64,000 nt of DNA, taken from the NCBI GenBank assembly GCA_050951465.1, contig JBMNJC010000026.1, positions 1 through 64,000 of the forward strand, in the 5' to 3' direction. This DNA comes from JAAZHD01 sp012510895. GTDB lineage: Bacteria > Bacillota > Clostridia > Caldicoprobacterales > DTU083. A program made the translations under genes and the position numbers. Below the pieces are notes generated by a model. That model saw only the letters and a list, made by a program, of their open reading frames with translations. It was not told the origin of the DNA and searched no databases. This document shows, in pieces, positions 36,689 through 44,651 of this stretch (its first letter is position 1; each line of letters opens with the position of its first letter).

Positions 36689-36759
36689 GCAGGTTCCCTC
36701 CGATTCTTCTATAAAATTCTTGCTTCATATAAAATATTAAATATAGTTTACAGTCATTT

Positions 36760-36861
36760 TCATATAAAAGCAAGATAGGAGGGAACCGGGATTTTTGTAT
36801 CCCCCAGTTCCTTGGCCAATGCCTTTGTAAAAGCTATAACACCGCCTTTTGCTGCAGCATA
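36760..36861 (-). pseudogene. Relic of a short-chain dehydrogenase/reductase gene
   Basis: A 33-codon remnant reads YAAAKGGVIAFTKALAKELG and ends in a TGA at 36760. This is the YxxxK active-site helix of SDR enzymes, followed by a short degraded tail. An in-frame TAA stands directly before the Tyr codon and no Rossmann part is found upstream. It is too short to function. Confidence 0.6.
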
Positions 36862-37010
36862 TTATAACGTCTTTCTCATGAAGAATCTATCTTATGTTTT
36901 GTTAAAAACATTTAAACTCATTTTTTATATGCAACATGATTGGTCTTATTTAAATACCGCATTGAGCTTTCTCTTTCGATCAGATTTGGATGTAAGGCAT
37001 ATAAGTCCTG

Positions 37011-37085
37011 TTTACGTGATGTTTACCCTCTGTTATAATCAAAAAACAAGCAATTTATAAATGTATTACCGGAAAAATACATTTA
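37011..37085 (+). promoter_or_regulatory. Promoter and inverted repeat upstream of the DUF1858 gene
   Basis: TTTACG (37011-37016), a 17-bp spacer and TATAAT (37034-37039) form a sigma-A promoter. The transcript start would be near 37046. A perfect inverted repeat with arms TAAATGTATT (37058-37067) and its complement (37076-37085) follows and abuts the AAGGAG site, so it could act as operator or as an RNA hairpin on translation. Confidence 0.65.
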
Positions 37086-37100
37086 AAAGGAGCAAGTGAT

Positions 37101-37328
37101 ATGGGAAAAGTTATCGATTTATCCAAAAGTGTCTTCGAAATATGCAAGGAATATCCTGATGTTGTTGTTATCATGAAAGATCTGGGGTTTGACAGCATTA
37201 CCAATCCGGGCATGCTTCAAACCGCCGGCAGATTTATGACTATCCCCAAGGGTGCTGCTATGAAACGTATCCCCATGGAAAAAATCAAAGAGGCTTTTGC
37301 AGCAAAAGGCTATGAACTAAAAGAATAG
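37101..37328 (+). CDS. DUF1858 domain protein
   Basis: A 75-residue protein covering one DUF1858 domain (VIDLSKSVFEICKEYPDVV, then DLGF). The domain is found alone or fused to hemerythrin-like and hybrid-cluster proteins such as ScdA, with a suggested link to redox or iron-sulfur repair. No cysteines are seen. ATG start 8 nt behind AAGGAG. Confidence 0.8.
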   Translation: MGKVIDLSKSVFEICKEYPDVVVIMKDLGFDSITNPGMLQTAGRFMTIPKGAAMKRIPMEKIKEAFAAKGYELKE

Positions 37329-37365
37329 GACAGGGTGTGAAGTAAGGATGAATTTACTGAAAAAA

Positions 37366-37391
37366 GCCTCTCATACTTTAGTATGAGAGGC
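37366..37391 (-). terminator. Strong minus-strand terminator hairpin
   Basis: An 11-bp perfect stem (GCCTCTCATAC and its complement) with a 4-nt loop is followed on the minus strand by TTTTTT. It faces away from the tRNA genes and is the last of four hairpins downstream of them. Confidence 0.8.
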
Positions 37392-37399
37392 CGGTTAAA

Positions 37400-37493
37400 C
37401 CCTGTATTTATGCGGTTTTTCACAGCACCAACCATTGATGCAGGGCAGAAAGCATAAAGCCCGAAGAGTGTCTGTATTCTGGCACTTTCGGGC
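37400..37493 (-). repeat. Two further hairpins between the tRNA terminators
   Basis: One imperfect hairpin has ends CCCTG (37400) and CAGGG (37441-37445). A second has arms GCCCGAAGAGTG (37459-37470) and GCACTTTCGGGC (37482-37493) with a one-base bulge and an 11-nt loop, followed on the minus strand by TTTATG. Together with the two terminators they fill almost all of 37366-37542. Confidence 0.5.
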
Positions 37494-37542
37494 AAAATAA
37501 AAACCACCTGTCCGACAAACATAGTTTATCGGCAGATGGTGT
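37493..37542 (-). terminator. Terminator of the tRNA operon
   Basis: On the minus strand, arms of 18-19 nt (37524-37542 and 37503-37520) pair with a single bulged A and a 3-nt loop, followed by TTTTTATTTTG. It starts 7 nt after the CCA of the initiator tRNA gene. Confidence 0.8.
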
Positions 37543-37548
37543 TTGAGT

Positions 37549-37624
37549 TGGTTGCGGGGGAGGGATTTGAACCCACGACCTCCGGGTTATGAGCCCGACG
37601 AGCTGCCAGCTGCTCCACCCCGCG
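37549..37624 (-). tRNA. Initiator tRNA-Met (anticodon CAT)
   Basis: A 76-nt gene with encoded CCA. The acceptor begins CGCGGGG and ends CCCCGCA-ACCA, giving the unpaired C1-A72 that marks initiator tRNA. The anticodon loop is CTCATAA with CAT, and GGTTCAAATCC forms the T arm. Nine bp separate it from the tRNA-Val gene, so both share one transcript. Confidence 0.95.
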
Positions 37625-37633
37625 ATAATGTAA

Positions 37634-37710
37634 TGGTGGGAAGTATTGGAATCGAACCAACGACCTCCACGATGTCAACGTGGCGCTCTAACCTGCTGAG
37701 CTAACTCCCC
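37634..37710 (-). tRNA. tRNA-Val (anticodon GAC)
   Basis: A 77-nt gene with encoded CCA. The acceptor GGGGAGT pairs with ACTTCCC (one G-T pair). The anticodon stem CCACG/CGTGG encloses TTGACAT, giving anticodon GAC. The T arm is TTGGTTCGATTCCAA. The D arm TAGCTCAGCAGGTTAGAGC is standard. Confidence 0.95.
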
Positions 37711-37741
37711 ACACAAAATTTCTATTAACGTGTCCTTTTAT

Positions 37742-37770
37742 ATATTAGCTGATATGCGACGATTTGTCAA
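37742..37770 (-). promoter_or_regulatory. tRNA operon promoter
   Basis: On the minus strand TTGACA (37765-37770), a 17-bp spacer and TAATAT (37742-37747). The start would be near 37735, about 25 nt before the tRNA-Val gene. Confidence 0.85.
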
Positions 37771-37884
37771 GAAACACATTTTCACTTGATTTATCTGCTG
37801 CAGATGAAGCAAACATAAATATAGTGCCGCTTGGGCACATTCTTTGTCAAATTATAAAGATACAGATATTTATATTATTGTAAA

Positions 37885-37909
37885 GGAGAATCCCAAACAG
37901 GGATTCTCC
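37885..37909 (-). terminator. Possible rhaB terminator
   Basis: Perfect arms GGAGAATCCC and its complement with a 5-nt loop. On the minus strand the tract after it is TTTACAATAA, a weak U-run, and it lies about 160 bp past the rhaB stop. Confidence 0.5.
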
Positions 37910-38070
37910 ATTAAAAGGGCTTGATCATGAACAAATGGATGAAACAAAGCTGAAATAATTGATGTCGTTGTTCTTCTCAAACCCTTGTGCTAATATTTTG
38001 CCCAAAGGAACGAAAAATACCAGTGTGAAAATCTGCTAACAAATGAAGAACTATGAATAAGTGAAATAAA

Positions 38071-39549
38071 TTACATATTCAGGATTATAAGATACCTGTT
38101 ATAAGCATCGTCCCAGGCGGCAGTATCTTCAGGCTGGTAATCCTCTGTGGGGAAAGAGGCTTTCACCACCTGACGGATTTCCTCCTGGTCTTTAACTTCT
38201 CCAAGGGCCATGGCCTGAACCATGAGGCTGCCTATTGCAGTTGCTTCAACAGGGCCGCAGATTACCGGTTTCTTAAGCACATTGGCTGTAAACTGATTCA
38301 GCATGCGGTTATTAATGCCTCCGCCTACCATATGGAGCACGTCCAGGGAATATCCCAGAATTTCTTCCAATCTTTCAAAGGACCAGCGGTATTTAAGCGC
38401 CAGGCTCTCGTAAATGCAGCGGACAATCTCGCCCTTGGTCTCAGGCACCGTCTGACCGGTTTCCTTACAATACTTCTGTATCCTTTCAGGCATGCCGCCC
38501 GGGCTGTAGAATAAGTCATCATCAGGGTCTATAAAAGCCAGGAAGGGTTTGCTCTGCCCTGCCATCCGGGCTAACTCACCAAAACTGTAAACCTCGCCTT
38601 TGCGATCCCACTCCCTCTTGCATTCATTGACAATCCACATGCCCATTATATTTTTAAGCAGGCGGTACTTGCCTCCTACACAGCCTTCATTGGTGTAATT
38701 GAATTTAAAAGTGGTTTCATTGATAACAGGCTTATCTACCACAACACCCATAAGGGACCAGGTGCCGCTGCTCAGGAAGGCATATTTTTCACTTCCTGCA
38801 GGAACTGCTGCAACTGCAGAACCGGTATCATGGGTGGCAACCGCAAATACCGGCACCTCTCCAATTCCGAGATATTCTGCTGTATCCGGCCTGATCCTGC
38901 CCCTTAAGCTGCCGGGATAATCGATTTCCGTCAGAAAATGATCAGGAATGCCCAGCCTGCCTAGAAGTTCAGTGCACCATTTCTGGCTGGAAGCATCCAG
39001 CATCTGACTGGTGGTCGCTTCCGTAAATTCAGTTCTTTTTTCTCCGGTGAGGAAATAGGTCAAAAGGTCAGGAGTAAAGAGCAAAGTGGAAGCCCTGTCC
39101 AAGGTGTCCGGATCGTTAATCTTCATGGACAGGAGTTGAAACAGGGTATTGAATTTCTGAAATGCTATGCCTGTGAAGCCGTAAATTTCCTCTTTAGGAA
39201 CCAGCTTGTCAGCCTCTTCAAACATTCCTTCGGTTCTGCTGTCTCGATAATGGTAAGGATTTCCCATAAGCTGTCCTTTGGAATCCAATAAGCCGAAATC
39301 AACGCCCCAGGTATCAATTCCAATGGAAGAAACCTGCCCTTCTTTTCTGTTGACGAATTTTATAAGGCCTTGCTGCATCTCCCAGTACAATCTCAGGATA
39401 TCCCAATATGTATGGTCTGTTACTGTAACAGGGTCATTAGGGAAACGGTGCAGCTCCTCCACTTCCAGACGGCTTCCGTCGAAGCGGCCGATTAAAGCTC
39501 TGCCGCTGCTGGCGCCCAGATCAAAGGCTATCATGTTTAGTTTACTCAT
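38071..39549 (-). CDS. rhaB: Rhamnulokinase
   Basis: A 492-residue FGGY-family kinase with the RhaB-type N terminus AFDLGASSGRALIG, the GIDTWGVDFGLLD block, ATHDTGSAVAAVP, SSGTWSLMG and the HMVGGGINNRML nucleotide loop. It phosphorylates L-rhamnulose. No rhaA, rhaD or regulator is adjacent, so the rest of the rhamnose pathway must lie elsewhere. Confidence 0.93.
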   Translation of the reverse strand: MSKLNMIAFDLGASSGRALIGRFDGSRLEVEELHRFPNDPVTVTDHTYWDILRLYWEMQQGLIKFVNRKEGQVSSIGIDTWGVDFGLLDSKGQLMGNPYHYRDSRTEGMFEEADKLVPKEEIYGFTGIAFQKFNTLFQLLSMKINDPDTLDRASTLLFTPDLLTYFLTGEKRTEFTEATTSQMLDASSQKWCTELLGRLGIPDHFLTEIDYPGSLRGRIRPDTAEYLGIGEVPVFAVATHDTGSAVAAVPAGSEKYAFLSSGTWSLMGVVVDKPVINETTFKFNYTNEGCVGGKYRLLKNIMGMWIVNECKREWDRKGEVYSFGELARMAGQSKPFLAFIDPDDDLFYSPGGMPERIQKYCKETGQTVPETKGEIVRCIYESLALKYRWSFERLEEILGYSLDVLHMVGGGINNRMLNQFTANVLKKPVICGPVEATAIGSLMVQAMALGEVKDQEEIRQVVKASFPTEDYQPEDTAAWDDAYNRYLIILNM

Positions 39550-39605
39550 ATCTCAATCACTCCCAATTATTTTATTATCACTAATAACTCCATTAAAATA
39601 CATAT

Positions 39606-40184
39606 TTAGTTTAATTCGTCCAGGGTCAGATGGAAACTGGGCACAAAATGCTCTATAAAATACTTTACTTCCGGTAAATCCAGTTTATCAAGATCCTTTT
39701 TAATGCTTTTTTCCGCTTTGGAAAACTCCAGATTCCCTGCCTTAAGTTCCTCAATACACTTCAGGTAAGCGCAGATCTTGTCTGCTGCCTTGACTATTTT
39801 CCAAAGTTCTTCTTCCTCCTGACTTTGAAAAAGCAAAGATTCATAATCGGATTTCAGCTCATCCGGAAGCATGGATAAAAGCCTGCCGCTGGCCACCCTT
39901 TCAATATCTTTATAAGCTTTTTTGATTTCAGGATTAAAATATTTAATAGGCATGGCCAAATCGCCGGTTATGACTTCGCTGGCTTCATGATACACAGCCA
40001 GAAGGGCAGCCCTTTCAGGATTAACGCTTCCGCCGAATTTTTTATTTCTTATAAGGGCCAGATTATGTGCAATCATTGCCGTCTGGAGGCTGTGCTCCTG
40101 GATGTTCTCCTGCCGGACATTGCGCATCAGGCCCCAGCGCTGAATAAATTTCATTCTGGACAGATAAGCAAAAAAATGACTCAA
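39606..40184 (-). CDS. yfbR: YfbR-like 5'-deoxynucleotidase (HD domain)
   Basis: A 192-residue protein very close to E. coli YfbR along its length (SHFFAYLSR, RWGLMRNVR, EHSLQ, FGGSVNPER, EVITGD, VPSFHLTLDE). It hydrolyses deoxynucleoside 5'-monophosphates. Metal His31 and His66 and the Glu70 match YfbR, but the HD doublet is His66-Glu67, so the metal Asp is replaced by Glu. TTG start, 7 nt behind GAGGTG. Confidence 0.88.
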   Translation of the reverse strand: MSHFFAYLSRMKFIQRWGLMRNVRQENIQEHSLQTAMIAHNLALIRNKKFGGSVNPERAALLAVYHEASEVITGDLAMPIKYFNPEIKKAYKDIERVASGRLLSMLPDELKSDYESLLFQSQEEEELWKIVKAADKICAYLKCIEELKAGNLEFSKAEKSIKKDLDKLDLPEVKYFIEHFVPSFHLTLDELN

Positions 40185-40310
40185 GGAATATCACCTCATA
40201 TTTTCTAAGAAAGAGCCTTATGACCGGAAAGGAATGCAGTCTGATTCAAATGACTGTCTCTATTGTTTAATCTATTCTACAAAAAATAAAAAAATCCTAC
40301 CTTGAATGAA

Positions 40311-40339
40311 TTGCCATGCAAACCATGCTTTGCTATAAT
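40311..40339 (+). promoter_or_regulatory. Promoter of the THF riboswitch-folT transcript
   Basis: TTGCCA (40311-40316), a 17-bp spacer and TATAAT (40334-40339). The start would be near 40346, just before the aptamer. Confidence 0.85.
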
Positions 40340-40351
40340 ATTAATGAATAT

Positions 40352-40449
40352 GGCAGAGTAGAAATGGTGCGTTAAGTGTCAGGGGATGGGAGGTTGCCCC
40401 TGAACGAAAGGCTGACAAAGCCTGCGGTACCATCTTCGCATCCGCTGCC
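40352..40449 (+). ncRNA. Tetrahydrofolate (THF) riboswitch
   Basis: The sequence matches the THF aptamer: closing stem GGCAG (40352) with CTGCC (40445-40449), the conserved GCGTTAAGTG, the internal hairpin CAGGGG/CCCCTG, then ACGAAAGGCTG, TGCGGTACCAT and CGCATCCGCTGCC. It is followed by the folate transporter gene. Downstream a CTCTCTTCTT stretch (40471-40480) may pair with the AAGGAGAGGAG ribosome site, suggesting control of translation. Confidence 0.92.
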
Positions 40450-40525
40450 ACAAACGGAAGAAGGAAAACATCTCTCTTCTTGGATGTGGCATTAGCTGCC
40501 AATTCAAGGAGAGGAGGTGTTCGAA

Positions 40526-41053
40526 GTGATAAAAAACAAGATTCTGAGAATAGCTTTATCGGGCATGTTTATCGCCTTAAGCGTTGTATTTACCCGCTTC
40601 TTCAGCCAGATGATCATAATTGGAGGCATACAAACAGTACGCCTGAGTTTCGGCGATCTGCCCCTTATGCTGAGCGGCATGGTATTGGGGCCAACATACG
40701 GTGCCATAACCGGTGCTCTGGCAGATCTGATAGGTTTTCCCTTAAACCCGCAGGGAACATATTTCCCGGGATTTACATTGACAGCCGCCTTGTCCGGCTT
40801 TATACCCGGCCTTATGGGGAAATTGTTAAAGAGAGACTGGACATGGGCTTACCTTACCTTAACAGTAAGCGTCACAATCCTTATTACTTCCCTCTTGCTG
40901 AATTCCCTTTGGCTGAATATTATGTATGGACAAGCTTTCGCCGTTCTGCTCCCGCCGCGCATCATCGCCGCACTCATACTGATCCCTGTTTACGTTCTGG
41001 TTTCAAAGTTGTTTTTAAGTCATTTCAGGCATTTTTTTGCCGCACGCATATAA
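40526..41053 (+). CDS. folT: ECF transporter S component for folate (FolT)
   Basis: A 175-residue membrane protein with about six segments. The start is GTG 40526, 8 nt behind GGAGG; the GTG at 40517 lies within the site. The blocks RLSFGDLPLMLSGMVLGP, GALADLIGFPLNPQGTYFPGF are typical of FolT. It binds folate and works with a shared EcfA/A'/T module encoded elsewhere. The THF riboswitch upstream agrees. Confidence 0.92.
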   Translation: MIKNKILRIALSGMFIALSVVFTRFFSQMIIIGGIQTVRLSFGDLPLMLSGMVLGPTYGAITGALADLIGFPLNPQGTYFPGFTLTAALSGFIPGLMGKLLKRDWTWAYLTLTVSVTILITSLLLNSLWLNIMYGQAFAVLLPPRIIAALILIPVYVLVSKLFLSHFRHFFAARI

Positions 41054-41074
41054 AACCATAAAAGAAATGCAAAG

Positions 41075-41101
41075 CCCTGGGCTTTCCCAGGGTTTTCTTT
41101 T
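41075..41101 (+). terminator. folT terminator
   Basis: Stem CCCTGGG/CCCAGGG with loop CTTT, followed by TTTTCTTTT. It overlaps the stop of the convergent capA-like gene. Confidence 0.88.
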
Positions 41102-42350
41102 ACGGTATCGGCTTAAAACTATCTCCTAAATGGGTGGTGGTTTCTGTCCAGACGTCGCGAATCCGCCGCCAGTCTTCAGAGTTTAGCCCCCCGGCTTCTT
41201 CCAGATATTCTCCCACCGGCAGAATTCTGAATCCCACCCCACCGGATGAGCTGTATTTGTATACCCAGGTAGGTGTATAGGTGATTTCACCCAGACTGAT
41301 GGTGCTGCCGGCATGATCCTTTATTACTTCCACATTTACAATAACACCGCTGTCCCGGTAGGGATCCCTTTGGTTAGATACAAAGTTCCCTAATGAATAA
41401 ATGATAAATACCTCTTTTTCAGTGCCGTCTTCCAATACAACCTTTCTGCGCTCCATAGGCTGCAAAACATGGGGATGGGAACCGAAAATAATATCCACTC
41501 CCAATGACAAAAGGTACTCAGCAGTCTCCTCCTGAAAGGGGTTGGGGGTTCGAACATATTCATCTCCCCAGTGAATGCATACTATTATTAAATCGGCACC
41601 GGCCTCTTTTGCTCTTTCCACATCCTGCCGGATCAAGTCTCTGTCAATATAATTAACCATGTAGGGAAGCTTATCGCCCGGTATGGTAACCTCCATCCCA
41701 TTGGTGCCGTAGGTATAAGCCAGAACAGCCGAAGTTATTTCATTTTTCTCCACCAGCAGGACACTGTCCCGTTCTTCCTGACTGCGTGCGCTTCCTGTAT
41801 GCAACAGGCCGTATTCGTCAAGTTTGTCCAATGTATGGCCTACACCGAATTCTTTCCCGTCAAGAGTATGATTATTTGCAGTTGTTATAATATTGAATCC
41901 GCTTTCTTTAAGGGCAGGAAGCAGTTCTTCCGGTGTGCGGAATCTTGGATAGCCCCCATATCCATGCTGCGGATCACTAATGGTTGTTTCAAGGTTGGCC
42001 AGCACCAGGTCTCCGTCCTGAAGATAGGGCTTTATATCATTAAATATAGGGGTGAAATCATAGGTGCCGTCAGACTTTAAGGAAGCGTTCACCAGGGGCA
42101 TATGCATAAGAAGGTCGCCTACAGCTTTAATTTTAATAGAAGTAGTTTTCTTTACATTTTCGAGCTCAGAAGGTTTAGGTGTATGTATGGGATTGTCTGC
42201 AGGATCATCAGAGGGGTCAGGCATTTCAATAATATTGTCTTCGGGAAAGAGCCTGTCTCTGAATTCCAAAAAATTGGATAAGCAAGATGTCAAAAGAAGG
42301 GGCAAAAATAAAAAGATGCATAGAAACAATAACCGATATGACTTCTTCAT
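41100..42350 (-). CDS. CapA-family lipoprotein (metallophosphatase-like)
   Basis: A 416-residue protein with a lipoprotein signal (lipobox LLTSC) and a PGA_cap domain: IKAVGDLLMHMPLV, LANLETTISD, TANNHTLDG, IVCIHWGDEY, GSHPHVLQP and YSLGNFVSNQ. CapA proteins are linked to poly-gamma-glutamate synthesis, but this gene stands without capBC, so its substrate is open. It acts outside the membrane. Confidence 0.88.
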   Translation of the reverse strand: MKKSYRLLFLCIFLFLPLLLTSCLSNFLEFRDRLFPEDNIIEMPDPSDDPADNPIHTPKPSELENVKKTTSIKIKAVGDLLMHMPLVNASLKSDGTYDFTPIFNDIKPYLQDGDLVLANLETTISDPQHGYGGYPRFRTPEELLPALKESGFNIITTANNHTLDGKEFGVGHTLDKLDEYGLLHTGSARSQEERDSVLLVEKNEITSAVLAYTYGTNGMEVTIPGDKLPYMVNYIDRDLIRQDVERAKEAGADLIIVCIHWGDEYVRTPNPFQEETAEYLLSLGVDIIFGSHPHVLQPMERRKVVLEDGTEKEVFIIYSLGNFVSNQRDPYRDSGVIVNVEVIKDHAGSTISLGEITYTPTWVYKYSSSGGVGFRILPVGEYLEEAGGLNSEDWRRIRDVWTETTTHLGDSFKPIP

Positions 42351-42472
42351 AACACTCTTCCTTTAGATAGTTGTTGAGAGAAGTATATCACAGCTTCTAT
42401 ACATCTACAATACCACATATTTACATTACTGTTTAAAATGTATAAAGATATCCTTATATATCAAAGCCTTTG

Positions 42473-43306
42473 TTAAAATATACGAAACTTAATCTGCCCT
42501 TTATTCTCTAAATTGCTGAGCAAATATGAAATAATCGTGCCTGCAATAAGGAGAATATAACCTATTATATGGCTTATGGTAAACCCAAAACCGGGAAAAA
42601 CGGATATAAGGGAACCTGCCGTTAATCCAAGGACAGCATAAAAAGTATAGCCGTAAGCTTTCCGGAATAACCAGTTAATAAGCTTGGCAAAAAGAAGAAC
42701 ACTGAGCACAAATCCGATGCCGGCCGGAATCAGAACTGCCGGTTTCAGGCGGGAAATTCCCTCCATCATCAGGCCGTAAGCACCCAGATACATTAGAATA
42801 ACTGAAGAACTAATGCCGGGTATAATGGTGCCAAAGCCAATGACAATTCCATAAAAGACCAGGGACAAAAAGCCAGGCATACCTGCGGCAGCCCCTTCTG
42901 TGCCGATTTTTTCCAATACAGCCAAAAAGACTGCCAATGCCAGGACAATTACAAAAGGAATAAGATAGGACTTTTGAAAACCTTCTTTATTGGCCTGTTT
43001 TCGCAAATTCGGGAAAGTTCCCAGCATAAGCCCTATAAAAAGATACTTTACTTCCAGCTCGTAATGCCGGAACAAGTAGTTTATGACATTGCTGAATGCG
43101 AGTACACCGACTACGCCTCCCAGCCCAAGAAAGAAGAAATCCTTTACTTTTTTCCAGAATCCTTCAAACAGATTTGCCAGGGCATCGGTGATGCTTTCGT
43201 AGACACCCAGCATTACAGCAAGAGCTCCCCCGCTTATGCCGGGAGCTATGGCCCCTATTCCTATTGCCAGACCTTTAAGAAAATCTATCAACAAACCAAA
43301 CCCCAA
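42473..43306 (-). CDS. DUF368 membrane protein, polyprenyl-phosphate transporter type (PopT)
   Basis: A 277-residue protein with about eight membrane segments and the two duplicated family motifs, GIGAIAPGISGGALAVMLG at the N terminus and GFGTIIPGISSSVILMYLG in the second half. DUF368 proteins recycle undecaprenyl phosphate across the membrane (PopT). The first TTG (43306) is too near the GGGAAGG site; TTG at 43294 or 43291 is a likelier start, so the true protein may be 272-273 residues. Confidence 0.88.
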   Translation of the reverse strand: MGFGLLIDFLKGLAIGIGAIAPGISGGALAVMLGVYESITDALANLFEGFWKKVKDFFFLGLGGVVGVLAFSNVINYLFRHYELEVKYLFIGLMLGTFPNLRKQANKEGFQKSYLIPFVIVLALAVFLAVLEKIGTEGAAAGMPGFLSLVFYGIVIGFGTIIPGISSSVILMYLGAYGLMMEGISRLKPAVLIPAGIGFVLSVLLFAKLINWLFRKAYGYTFYAVLGLTAGSLISVFPGFGFTISHIIGYILLIAGTIISYLLSNLENKGQIKFRIF

Positions 43307-43317
43307 CCTTCCCGTAA

Positions 43318-44613
43318 TTATGCCTTGCAGACTTTAATTTTAGTGAGGGTTTTGTCTTCCACTTCCTCTACCCGGAAAATCATATGATCCGTTTCCAGTA
43401 CAGGCTTTTCTCCCTCTTCAGGTATCTGACCCAGCTGACCGATAACATAGCCGCTTAAAGTATCATACTCTTCAACCGGCAGCTCTACGTTTATAAGCTC
43501 CGATACCTGATCCAGACTAATGGAACCGTTAAACATATAAGTGGATTCATCCAGCTTTACATACATGGGCTCTTCATCATCATGCTCATCAAAAATACTA
43601 CCTACAATTTCTTCCAGCAGATCTTCTACGGTAATAATACCGGCTGTTCCTCCGTATTCGTCTATTACCACACCCAAATGGATTTTCTTAAGCTGTAATT
43701 CCCGGAACAATTCATTGAGTTTTTTAGTTTCAGGAATATAATATGCTTTTCTAATTAACTTAAGAAGATCAAAAGGTTCGTCTTTTTGCCTTGTCAGGTA
43801 CAAAATCAGATCCTTTGAGTGGAGAACACCGATGATGTTATCTATGGTATCTTCATAGACTGGTATACGGGTATACTTCTCTGTGCTTATGACCTTTATA
43901 ATATCGTCCAGAGTAGAATCTACAGGAATTGCCACAACCTTTGTGCGGTGGGTCATGATATCGGCCACTACCTTATCATCGAACTCAAAAACATTTTCGA
44001 TAAAGGTTTTTTCTATAGCGTCTATGGCTCCTTTTTCCTCTCCGACTTCAATTAACATTCGTATTTCTTCTTCTGTAATTTCTTCATCGTCAGCATCGGG
44101 ATCTCCTCCCGCAAGTCTGACAAAGAAGTCGGTACTTACTGACAATAATTTTACAACGGGAGAAGTGATTTTTGCAAGAAAATTTAAGAAACCAACTACT
44201 CTTACAGCCAATTTCTCAGGCGCTTGCAGTGCCAGCCTCTTGGGCACCAGTTCCCCGAACACCAGGGTGAAATATGACAAAATCAAAGTTATCAGTACAA
44301 CTGCTATGGGTTTTAATATGGTCGGCGATACTGCTATACCTGCAGATGCTGCCCATTTTACCAGTTCATCGGCATAGGCTTCTGAAGCAAAGGCACTCGA
44401 TAGAAAACCTGCCAGAGTAATTCCAATCTGAATTGTTGATAGGAATTTGCTTGGATCCTTAAGTAAGATTTGGACCTTAGCCGCCTTTGAATCTCCTTCT
44501 TCCGCCATGATCCGAAGCCTGCTGTCGTTTATCGAAACCAAGGCCATCTCAGAACCGGCAAAATAAGCGTTAAACGCAATAAGCACCAAAATAACCAGTA
44601 TATTAATTAACAA
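43318..44613 (-). CDS. CNNM/CorC-type membrane protein (DUF21, CBS pair, CorC_HlyC)
   Basis: The start is taken as TTG 44613, 7 nt behind GGAGGGG (431 residues). Order of domains: DUF21 with four membrane segments (about 1-180), CBS pair (about 195-330; DIMTHRTKVVAIP, TRIPVYEDT) and CorC_HlyC domain (YMFNGSISLDQV to the end). The acidic linker contains DPDADDEEITEEE. Members are implicated in magnesium or sodium/magnesium transport. The gene is preceded by a leader RNA with an intrinsic terminator, which suggests control by ion or metabolite level. Confidence 0.88.
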   Translation of the reverse strand: MLINILVILVLIAFNAYFAGSEMALVSINDSRLRIMAEEGDSKAAKVQILLKDPSKFLSTIQIGITLAGFLSSAFASEAYADELVKWAASAGIAVSPTILKPIAVVLITLILSYFTLVFGELVPKRLALQAPEKLAVRVVGFLNFLAKITSPVVKLLSVSTDFFVRLAGGDPDADDEEITEEEIRMLIEVGEEKGAIDAIEKTFIENVFEFDDKVVADIMTHRTKVVAIPVDSTLDDIIKVISTEKYTRIPVYEDTIDNIIGVLHSKDLILYLTRQKDEPFDLLKLIRKAYYIPETKKLNELFRELQLKKIHLGVVIDEYGGTAGIITVEDLLEEIVGSIFDEHDDEEPMYVKLDESTYMFNGSISLDQVSELINVELPVEEYDTLSGYVIGQLGQIPEEGEKPVLETDHMIFRVEEVEDKTLTKIKVCKA

Positions 44614-44651
44614 AATATTACCCCTCCATGGAAAAATAGTTCTAAATAACA

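Larger units (their letters stand above)
36689..37100. other. 412-bp gene-poor gap between the dehydrogenase and DUF1858 genes
   Basis: It holds the SDR relic (36760-36861), then about 150 bp of AT-rich sequence in which I see nothing, then the promoter (37011-37039) and inverted repeat (37058-37085) of the DUF1858 gene. Confidence 0.6.
37711..38070. other. 360-bp gap between the tRNA genes and rhaB
   Basis: It holds the tRNA promoter and a 10-bp perfect hairpin at 37885-37909 that may end the rhaB transcript. I see no gene in the remainder. Confidence 0.6.

Noticed and set aside
37310..37522. Small minus-strand reading frame downstream of the tRNA genes
   Set aside because: It is made of the arms of the hairpins and terminators and has no protein-like pattern or ribosome site.
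38071..39549. A rhamnose operon around rhaB
   Set aside because: No rhaA, rhaD, rhaM or regulator is next to it; the neighbours are yfbR and tRNA genes.
41100..42350. Poly-gamma-glutamate capsule locus
   Set aside because: Only a CapA-like protein is present; capB and capC are absent nearby.
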